Assembly (NCBI GenBank): GCA_002633025.1
Contig: NMRB01000847.1
Location: forward strand, 148,113 to 212,112
From: Notospermus geniculatus
Taxonomy: Eukaryota > Nemertea > Pilidiophora > Heteronemertea > Lineidae
Length of the DNA stretch: 64,000 nt
Direction: 5' to 3'
The notes below the pieces were generated by a model that had not been told where the DNA came from, did no database searches, and saw nothing but the letters and a program-made list of their open reading frames with translations. The position numbers and the translations under genes were made by a program. Positions within the stretch are counted from its first letter, which is position 1. Every line of letters starts with the position of its first letter. Positions 56,490-64,000 of the stretch are shown in pieces.

Positions 56490-56741
56490 GAGTTTCCGCA
56501 AAGACCCCGAAACGCCAAGGCGAACGCCAATCCCATTGTTCGATGCCGCGGAGAGAGAGCAGCGAACAATAGGATAGCCGTTCGGGTTGGCGTTTCGGGG
56601 GCTTTGCGAAAACTCTATAATTTTCGCAAAGTCCCCGAAATGCCGACGCGAACGTCTGTCCTTTTGTTCGGACCTCTCTTCGTGGCAACGAACAACGAGA
56701 TTGACGTTCGAGTGGCCGTTTCGGGGGCTTTGCGAAAACTC
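56490..56741. mobile_element. Two adjacent family A MITEs
   Basis: 56490-56615 (GAGTTTCCGCAAAGACCCCG...GCGAAAACTC) and 56617-56741 (ATTTTCGCAAAGTCCCCG...GCGAAAACTCCCTA) are separated by about two bases. As at 46322, the family tends to sit in tandem, which suggests insertion into its own terminal TA. Confidence 0.85.
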
Positions 56742-57119
56742 CCTATTTTGTGGATGACCACGCACCAGTTTTGAGGATTATTTCATGAAAAAGATGACAG
56801 GGCACATTCTTGAGATAATTAATTTGTCACCTTAGAATTAATGCTGTCTGGATTTTGCTACTCTGGAGTATCATGATTGGTTCAATTAGGGGGGTTATGG
56901 TAACGATTTTCAGCCACCTTGCGGGAGTTAGCTTAGAAAATAGGACGATGTGAAGCAAGAACGCGTGTATAGCTGTTAGTTTTAGTTCCTTGTGGTTCCG
57001 CCACATTCTTTTAGCAGTGATGTATAAATGTGCCAGATAGACTTGCCTGTAGAAAAAAATACAACTCTTAGAACAAGGAATTCCTTTTTGCGAGAAGAGG
57101 TGAGTGTTTGAAATGTTCT

Positions 57120-57473
57120 GGGTCCACATTCATAAACATACTTAAGTGAAAGTGTGATACTTATCTTTTGTCTTGAACAAAGGATAAGGGTCACACACAG
57201 GCTTAAAGGAGCTGGACGTCCAAGTTGTAAACACTCACTCACTGGTTCTCTATCCACGCGACGCCTGCGGTGCTACCACCTATTGTCGGTGATATACGTG
57301 AATATCGTGAGTGAGTTGCATCGGACCGGGAACCAGTCTAACGATCACGGGGCGCTACTGGTGCTGCCACCTGCACGAAGGAATAAAACTAGTTTGCTGA
57401 CCATGTTTGTAAACAAACCAACTTGTTTACAACTTCGGCGTCTAACTCCTTTAAGTAGTTTTATGAATATGGG
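57120..57473. mobile_element. GGGTCCACATTCATAAAC MITE with nested element
   Basis: Outer ends GGGTCCACATTCATAAAC and GTTTTATGAATATGGG. Inside, AGGAGCTGGACGTCCAAGTT at 57208 and AACTTCGGCGTCTAACTCCT at 57432 mark a second, nested element of about 245 bp, with iterated TTGTAAACA/TGTTTACAA near its ends. Relative: 58023-58137. Confidence 0.75.
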
Positions 57474-57496
57474 AACTGAGGTACATTTTTAAGCTG

Positions 57497-57600
57497 GGGC
57501 CTGTTTCATAAAGTGATTTTAAGCTAATGGTACCTTTAACCAAATGGGAAATGCATTGAAGCTAATGGTACCATTAGCTTAAAGTCATTTTATGAAACAC
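57497..57600. mobile_element. GGCCTGTTTCATAAAG MITE
   Basis: A 104-bp palindrome: GGCCTGTTTCATAAAGTG and the right arm CATTTTATGAAACAC, with internal AAGCTAATGGTACC/GGTACCATTAGCTT. It belongs to the group whose outer bases read GGGCCNxxTTCATAAA. Confidence 0.75.
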
Positions 57601-58022
57601 ATTACGTTTACACCCCACAGAGGAAAAATCCATTTCGACCCCTTCAAAACGCCTTTCGAAGGGGTGCAATAAAGAGGTGTGAAGTCCAGATAATTGGCCT
57701 GGAATGTTTATTCAGCTTTCTGGCTAAAGACAGAAATAACGAAAACCCCATGCGTGCGCAGCTTCAAAGTCATACAGTTGAACTGCAATTTCTTCACTAT
57801 ATCAAAAAAGTCTTTTAATTTTTGAAATATGTTGAAAAATAACGATTTTATGGCCTTAGAGATAGCAAAAAGGAGGGGGGAATCAAAAGTGAACAGCCAA
57901 TTCCTGGAATTCTGTGGCTCACGCTCCGGTAACTCTGAATAGAGTAACTCAGACTATTGGCACTAGGGGCTCTCCATTTCATCAACCTGTGGCCTGTGGC
58001 AGTGAAAACGTAATGCAGGCCC

Positions 58023-58137
58023 CAGGGCCCATATTCATAAAGACAACTTAAAGTCTAAGTGTGACACTTATCCTTTGTTCAACACGAAAGATAAGTATCT
58101 CACTTTGACTTAAGTACGTTTATGAATATGGACCCTG
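58023..58137. mobile_element. GGGCCCATATTCATAAAG MITE
   Basis: Ends CAGGGCCCATATTCATAAAG and TTTATGAATATGGACCCTG, 115 bp, inner AAGTGTGACACTTATC/GATAAGTATCTCACTTTG arms. Its right end recurs at 58616-58635 in the overlapping contig copy. Confidence 0.8.
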
Positions 58138-58622
58138 GCCTGTTGCTGGAACAAAGCAGTCACCAAAATCGGCGGTTACTTAACATTATATAGGTTTTAT
58201 TGAGGGATCTTTTCTGAGCAGTACCGCAGAAAATACTCTAATTTCACGGTAAATAAGACCGATTCTGGACATTCAAGTCAAGCCCACTGCATAACTTTCC
58301 ACCTCAATAGAGCTGACCATGGATGATTAATGTCTTGTCTGCCCCTACTTTGTGCAAAAGGTTTACATCACAATTTGTAAGCAATGGTTAAATGACCGTG
58401 CGTTTTGCATGACTATAGGCCTACCAGTGTACGGGGTAGAAAATGTGCACCAATGAACAACAAGAGACGGTGGCCTATTCACGCTGTCCTGCACTGGGGG
58501 CGGTNACGTGTATGTCGTAGCAGAAAGGCCATGTCAGTTGGAACATGGTGCTGTTGTGACTCCGAAAAAGTATTTATTAAGCGAGGAAAGCATTTGGGGT
58601 TTCGGGTCCGCTTTAAGTACGT

Positions 58623-59010
58623 TTATGAATATGGACCCTGGCCTGTTGCTGGAACAAAGCAGTCACCAAAATCGGCAGTTACTTAACATTATATAGGTTT
58701 TATTGAGGGATCTTTTCTGAGCAGTACCGCAGAAAATACTCTAATTTCACGGTAAATAAGACCGATTCTGGACATTCAAGCCAAGCCCACTGCATAACTT
58801 TCCACCTCAATAGAGCTGACCATGGATGATTAATGTCTTGTCTGCCCCTACTTTGTGCAAAAGGTTTACATCACAATTTGTAAGCAATGGTTCAATGACC
58901 GTGCGTTTTGCATGGCTATAGGCCTACCAGTGTACGGGGTAGAAAATGTGCACCAATGAACAACAAGAGACGGTGGCCTATTCACGCTGTCCTGCACTGG
59001 GGGCGGTCAC
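58623..59010 (+). repeat. Overlap copy of 58138-58504 after single N
   Basis: The N at 58505 is followed by about 110 bp of different sequence, then the 58105-58504 segment repeats almost exactly (GGCCTGTTGCTGGAACAAAG onward) and continues uniquely at CACAGGCACTC. This is consistent with two haplotypes or contig ends laid end to end. Confidence 0.85.
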
Positions 59011-60093
59011 AGGCACTCATAATGAACCGGTCTTATTTTCGTGAAATTAGAGTATAACCTGCAACGGGATTGGATGCCCAGAAAGTACAATCGCGGTCAG
59101 AAGTTATTAACCACTGACTGGATATTTGTAAATTACTCTGTTCTCCCCTGATATTTTTTCACCAATTTTTGACGCATGGTAGTACCATTTGTTTTTCTCA
59201 TCATCTCAGACTGCCGTTCACTTGACTTGAAAGAAAAGTGCATAAATCCCAACAAAGTTGTCATTTTTAAGTTTAAAAATCAAATATTTTGAAAATTTTT
59301 GATGATGATATCCATCTATGCTGACACTTGAAGATTTTACAGGTGAAAATTTTCAGGAATTGCGGAGTTTCCAAAAATCTCAATCTAACCGGCAAACTTC
59401 GAACTGCGGTAAAATCGAAATCAGCCTAGATTGATCAGAAAAATCATTATGCCTAATGATGGACAAATGGTCTAACTACCATGCATTAAAAGTTGGTGAA
59501 AAAATACTGGAGGACCACGGAGAAATTTACAAATATCCGGTGGTTAATAACTTCTGACTGAGATTGTACATGTAAACAGCAGTGACGTCATCGAGAAGCC
59601 TCCGACCTGCGCATCAATTAGCGCTAATAATCGCATGATCTTCCCTTCCAATGCCTTGCATAACCGACCCTCTAACCTAAGCGAAATTCATAATCGATCC
59701 GGATCATCTGCAACTGATGACATCCAAAGTGAGATGGGGGACATTAAGACGGATGTTGGTGTGAAGGCAGATGGCTGCCTGCTAGAAATATGGCGTCTTC
59801 ACACTTCTGATCTCTTGGCTGCCACATGCCATCATGCCAAGCAAAGAATGAACACAATATATTGAGGGCGCTTTTTATGGATGTTATTGACTTTTGGGCC
59901 AGAGCGCGTTGTCTACTGAAAAAACTAAGACAGATATTTCTCACAAAAATGCCATATAAACCGTCGTAAAAATGGGCATATAGATTTTTTTACGCTTCAT
60001 CTGGTTGACAGCCAAAATGTACATAGAAATGAACAAAGAAAAAATAATGAAAAAAATTAATTTAGTCACGTAATCGCCACTGTTCGTCACGAN

Positions 60094-61038
60094 CCCTGAT
60101 ATTTTTTCACCAATTTTTGACGCATGGTAGTTAGACCATTTGTTTTTCTCATCATCTCAGACTGCCGTTCACTTGACTTGAAAGAAAAGTGCATAAATCC
60201 CAACAAAGTTGTCATTTTTAAGTTTAAAAATCAAATATTTTGAAAATTTTTGATGATGATATCCATCTATGCTGACACTTGAAGATTTTACAGGTGAAAA
60301 TTTTCAGGAATTGCGGAGTTTCCAAAAATCTCAATCTAACCGGCAAACTTCGAACTGCGGTAAAATCGAAATCAGCCTAGATTGATCAGAAAAATCATTA
60401 TGCCTAATGATGGACAAATGGTCTAACTACCATGCATTAAAAGTTGGTGAAAAAATACTGGAGGACCACGGAGAAATTTACAAATATCCGGTGGTTAATA
60501 ACTTCTGACTGAGATTGTACATGTAAACAGCAGTGACGTCATCGAGAAGCCTGCGCATCAATTAGCGCTAATAATCGCATGATCTTCTCTTCTAATGCCT
60601 TGCATAACCGACCCTCTGACCTAAGCGAAATTCATAATCGATCCGGATCATCTGCAACTGATGACATCCAAAGTGAGATGGGGGACATTAAGACGGATAT
60701 GGGTGTGAATGCAGATGGCTGCCTGTTAGAAATATGGCGTCTTCACACTTCTGATCTCTTGGCTGCCACATGTCATCATGCCAAGCAAAGAATGAACACA
60801 ATATATTGAGGGCGCTTTTTATGGATGTTATTGACTTTTGGGCCAGAGCGCGTTGTCTACTGAAAAAAACTAAGACAGATATTTCTCACAAAAATGGCAT
60901 ATAAACCGTCGTAAAAATGGGCATATAGATTTCTTTACTCTTCATCTGGTTGACAGCCAAAATGTACATAGAAATGAACAAAGAAAAAATAATGAAAAAA
61001 AATTAATTTAGTCACGTAATCGCCACTGTTCGTCACGA
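60094..61038 (+). repeat. Overlap copy of 59152-60092 after single N
   Basis: Restarts at CCCTGATATTTTTTCACC directly after the N at 60093 and repeats about 940 bp with few differences (for example a 9-base indel in CCTCCGACCTGCGCATC) to TTCGTCACGA. The frames at 59635-59865 and 60579-60809 (IRSGSSATDDIQSEMGD) are therefore one sequence seen twice. It has no recognised domain. Confidence 0.9.
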
Positions 61039-61112
61039 AATGCGTCATTCTACTTAGAACTCAAAAATCAAGCCAATATTGTGAATGTTTTTGTATCTAA
61101 ACCAAAGTCTTT

Positions 61113-61235
61113 GGGTCGTATTTTAGAACGTTCTTCAACGTTAAGGTCGACCTTAAGTCTATTGAAAAACCATCGAGAACAATACATTTACATGTAAGGT
61201 GGACCTTAATGTTAAGGAACGTTCTAAAATAACCC
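61113..61235. mobile_element. GGGTCGTATTTTAGAACG MITE (copy 2)
   Basis: Same family as 10433-10552. Compared with that copy, the arm at 61186 has TTTACATGTAAGG where the other reads TTTAAGG in the matching orientation: an exact CATGTA gain at TA. Confidence 0.85.
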
Positions 61236-61799
61236 TTTAAATGTCACGACCTGTATACAAGCGTACACTACAATAAAAAAAAAGAGTTTCAGGTTGCAGT
61301 GTATGCAGTTATAAAAGAAAAAAACAATTAAATTTCCGAAAGTCACCCAGATTGACAAGAAAGGGTTTGTGGATGTGAGTGCAGCGTACCATTAGTTTCT
61401 GCTGCGATCAATTTCGTCGGAGTTCCTATCCTCTATTCTTGGTTGATATCTTGTCGGCAGCAGTGGGAACCAACCAATCATGGCGTCGGCCTACTTCACG
61501 ATGTAGCCAATCAAAATGCATGTACATATAGCCAATCAAAATGCATGTACTTGACGAGGGTTGGCGTGAAGTTTGTCAACAGCAGTGGGTACCAAGAAAC
61601 CATGGTACTGACCAATCATGGCGCATTTTACAATGAATTACACGGAGACTAGAATGAAAATTCATGTTGGCCTAGTTGACACACCTGAATTCAACCGAAG
61701 CAGGACAGTTTTGGCCGACTCTTTGCATCCGCTTATAATAAAATTATTTTGTGAAGATGAAAAATATACTGGCATTTTGCAGCTGGAAATGCCAGATTA
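61236..61799. other. Gene-free stretch with short direct repeats
   Basis: 61443-61620 carries repeats of CAGCAGTGGGAACCAA/CAGCAGTGGGTACCAA, AGCCAATCAAAATGCATGTA (twice) and ACCAATCATGGCG (twice). No gene was recognised. Confidence 0.5.
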
Positions 61800-62301
61800 C
61801 ACTGGTGAACAGAAATATTAGGACATTTTCAAAATTCTAAGTCATTTTCCTCTTATGCCTTCCTTTTGTCTAACCACTCTAACCACTAATTAGTTTTCTT
61901 ATTAATCAGAACATTTTTACCTTGGCAAGTGGGTTATATAATCCCCACTGATTGTCCATACAAAAGTTTATAGACAACGGGTTGCTGATCCATGGGCAAC
62001 AAAGATAATTATGATGGGTGCCATTCAAGCCTCTCTACATGTAATTCAAAGCCTAAAGCTATTGGAGGGGAGAAGTATGGATGAAGCGCATCATGATTGT
62101 CTTTGTTATTCATCTATCAGCAACCCCATGTCAGTAACCTTCGGCATGGACAATCTCATGGGATTATATAACCCACTTGCCAAGGTAAATTAATAAGATT
62201 AATAAGAAAAATAACTAGTGGTTAGAGACAAAATAAAGGAAAACAAAAGAGGAAAATGACTTAGAATTCTGAAAGTGTCCTAATATTTCTGTCCACCAGT
62301 G
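61800..62301. mobile_element. Tc1/mariner-like MITE with long arms
   Basis: TA-flanked ends CACTGGTGAACAGAAATATT and AATATTTCTGTCCACCAGTG. Homologous arms extend about 170 bp each (GTCATTTTCCTCTT, AACCACTA, CTTGGCAAGTGGGTTATATA). The central region (61960-62150) is an open but featureless frame. It shares its terminal CACTGGTGG(A)ACA with 46579-47131. Confidence 0.85.
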
Positions 62302-62633
62302 TATATCCTGGTTACAATCAGGCTCCTTGACGTCAAACCTGAATCTCCATTAACTGGGTGACAGGGACACACCCGGTATCAATCGCAAAGTTAGTTTGTA
62401 GACGTACTTAACTAAGTGTTCGTGTATATCATTAGATTCTGTTGGCATAGTTAATGTGAGTAACAATCGTAGAAATAGAGAATATATGTAAAGAAAAAAG
62501 TTTTAAATTACACTTAATAAATGATTATTTCGATATATTTAGTGTTCTTGGTCGTTCCTGTTTTTATCAGAAGAAACATGTACAGGGTGTCCCAACAAAA
62601 TGTCCCTGCCAAAACAGTCAACCTCAGAATCTA

Positions 62634-62737
62634 GGGTCCGTACTCTAGAAGCCTCCTTAACTCTAAGGTCCACTTAAAGTTTTGATATTCTGCCCTGCAA
62701 ACAATAGCTAAAGATAAACCTTAGAGTTAAAGGGAGA
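62634..62737. mobile_element. GGGTCCGTACTCTAGAAGC MITE (copy 2)
   Basis: Resembles 27090-27216: CTAGAAGCCTCCTTAACTCT and TTGCAGGGCAGAATA-type centre in inverted orientation. The right terminus is lost after TTAGAGTTAAAGGGAG. Confidence 0.7.
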
Positions 62738-62980
62738 TATCCGAAAGATATTGAGTTATATGTTAGGCCCAACCTCCTACATCGCATTGATTTGGAGGTA
62801 TTCAAGAAAAACTGCTGTCCATTTATTTTTTGGGATGAGTGTACATCACACTGCTGTACTATCACACTGCTGCACTATGTATTCCCTTGCTGTCGCCATC
62901 TGCAAGATTGCCGGCAAATTACTCCTCAACCAAGAACAACATGTAAAGCTGTACTTGTCTGGTGGACACGAACTCATCTG

Positions 62981-63271
62981 AATGGGGATCATAACTGTGA
63001 TAGAGGGCAGCACACAGTAATCAGGTCCTGTACAATGGGTCATATGGATAAAGACTAGCAAATGCTTTTACTTCAGATTTGTACAGCATTGCCTAGTGCA
63101 TTTGTATTGCAAAATTCAAGTAAAAGCATTTACTAGTTTTCATTCATATGACCCAATGAATGCCTTTTGTGTGGGAAATTGGTCAGGACCTGAATGTCCC
63201 CCTTTCAATTCAATAGATTTACATGTAACTACTACTGACACCTATTGAGGCAGTGAGTTGGGCTCCTCATT
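62981..63271. mobile_element. MITE AATGGGGAT with a MITE inserted (63036-63155)
   Basis: The outer element matches 44127-44291. The inserted 120-bp element has ends GGGTCATATGGATAAAGAC and TTCATATGACCC and AAT on both sides. The copy at 44172 reads CAATGGACGCC without the insert, giving an empty site. Confidence 0.8.
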
Positions 63272-63388
63272 GCGGTAAAATTAATGCGGTAAGAATCTTT
63301 TGTTGGGAGACGCTTCATATCGGGTTAGGCCTACATAAGATCTACAGTGACCCCTATCGGTGAGGGAGCAAACCCTTCCCTTTTCTGC

Positions 63389-63425
63389 ATGGCGGACCGA
63401 GTGGACGACATTGTTTCGCTCCTGA
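63389..63425 (+). CDS. Candidate first coding exon
   Basis: CTGCATGG gives an ATG in a reasonable context, reading MADRVDDIVSLL for 12 codons plus one base, followed directly by a strong donor A/GTAAGT. The 60 bases upstream are a moderate-GC, pyrimidine-bearing leader. There is no family match and the next exon would be outside the window or unrecognised. Confidence 0.25.
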
Positions 63426-63828
63426 GTAAGTTCGTTTATGTTTTTCGTTCTATGTAGTAGCAGAAGGGCTACTGGTAGGCGATCCGTGTCATCTGGTTAT
63501 TGCCATTCAACGGTGTCCATTTGGCGCGGTAAGGGCCGAGTACTAACGAGTGAGGGTCGTCAGTTTTGGTTGAGGCATAATCGGGAGAGGACCCATATGC
63601 AACATGTAGGGAAAGGGCCTACATGCAAAGCCACACGTATTGTGGTGCATGTGTGTGGTCAAATGTTCCCTTTTGGCGCATGCTTAGTGGCGTCGGCCTG
63701 TCTTTGTTGTTGTTGGGTCGAACTTTGGGCATTGACATCAGTCTGTTCTTTTCAACGTCGATATTTCATGTTTATTGAGCAGCTGTTGGGCTTTGCGGAT
63801 AACAAGTAAATTGTTTTTCGGAACCAGC
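63426..63828. other. Sequence after the candidate first exon
   Basis: Holds a 123-codon open frame from 63438 (Cys/Val-rich, TTRIVVHVCGQMFPF-like) with no recognised domain and a possible TACTAAC branch sequence at 63541. It could be intron. Confidence 0.3.
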
Positions 63829-63964
63829 GACCTTATTCACGAAGCTTCCGTAACTTACAGCAGTGCGCAAACTATTGTCCTTTTGCGGACAACCTATTGT
63901 TCACTATCGACTTGACAAAGGATTTGCGTACCCTTAAAGGTACGGGGGCTTTGTGAATAAGGTC
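63829..63964. mobile_element. GACCTTATTCACGAAGC MITE
   Basis: Ends GACCTTATTCACGAAGC and GGCTTTGTGAATAAGGTC, 136 bp, inner TTGCGTACC/GGTACG and GTCCTTTTGCGGACAAC dyads. Another member of the TTATTCAC-ended MITE group. Confidence 0.75.
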
Positions 63965-64000
63965 CCAGGTCTGCATCCATGTATACATGAGTATAAGGGA

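Noticed and set aside
59635-60809. Two related 76-codon genes
   Set aside because: They fall in the duplicated contig overlap around the N at 60093 and match no family.

Overview
The window looks like eukaryotic genomic DNA from a metazoan, most likely a marine invertebrate deuterostome (amphioxus, hemichordate or echinoderm; the sequence alone does not settle which). Reasons: one gene with GT-AG introns and consistent phases, tRNA-derived SINEs, no bacterial-style operons, and a very high load of short inverted-repeat DNA transposons (MITEs). Only one gene is well supported: a plus-strand SLC16/MCT-like (major facilitator) transporter. Its 3' exons lie between 36,975 and 55,708. Four unique exons cover roughly transmembrane segments 5/6 to 12 and the cytosolic tail. 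The 5' exons were not found.

Layout. 1-3.3 kb: gene-free, one palindromic MITE. 3.4-12.35 kb: a direct duplication of about 4.5 kb; the two copies carry different MITE insertions and so give a natural empty-site comparison. 12.5-31 kb: gene-free, many inverted-repeat elements, one tRNA-derived SINE, a long foldback element, and one weak terminal-exon candidate near 25.2 kb. 31-36 kb: a duplicated contig end, a second SINE and more MITEs. 36.5-55.7 kb: the transporter gene, with MITEs in every intron. The 38.78-43.78 kb and 43.78-49.17 kb blocks are two versions of one locus joined at a single N, so exons B and C appear twice; this is best read as two haplotypes placed in tandem by the assembler. 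49.9-51.1 kb: an 18-bp minisatellite. 51.4-64 kb: more unmerged contig overlaps, nested MITEs, two weak exon candidates and no confirmed gene.

Main observation outside the gene. When paired copies are compared, TA in one copy is repeatedly TACATGTA in the other, a clean six-base gain. The palindrome TACATGTA occurs dozens of times in the window, where about one is expected by chance. A second palindrome, TAGGCCTA, behaves the same way in two comparisons. Elements in the window begin and end TA-CA...TG-TA or TA-GG...CC-TA, so these octamers are what would remain if an element left with two terminal bases retained at each end. This excision-footprint reading is an inference. The alternative is a self-inserting or slipping hexamer.
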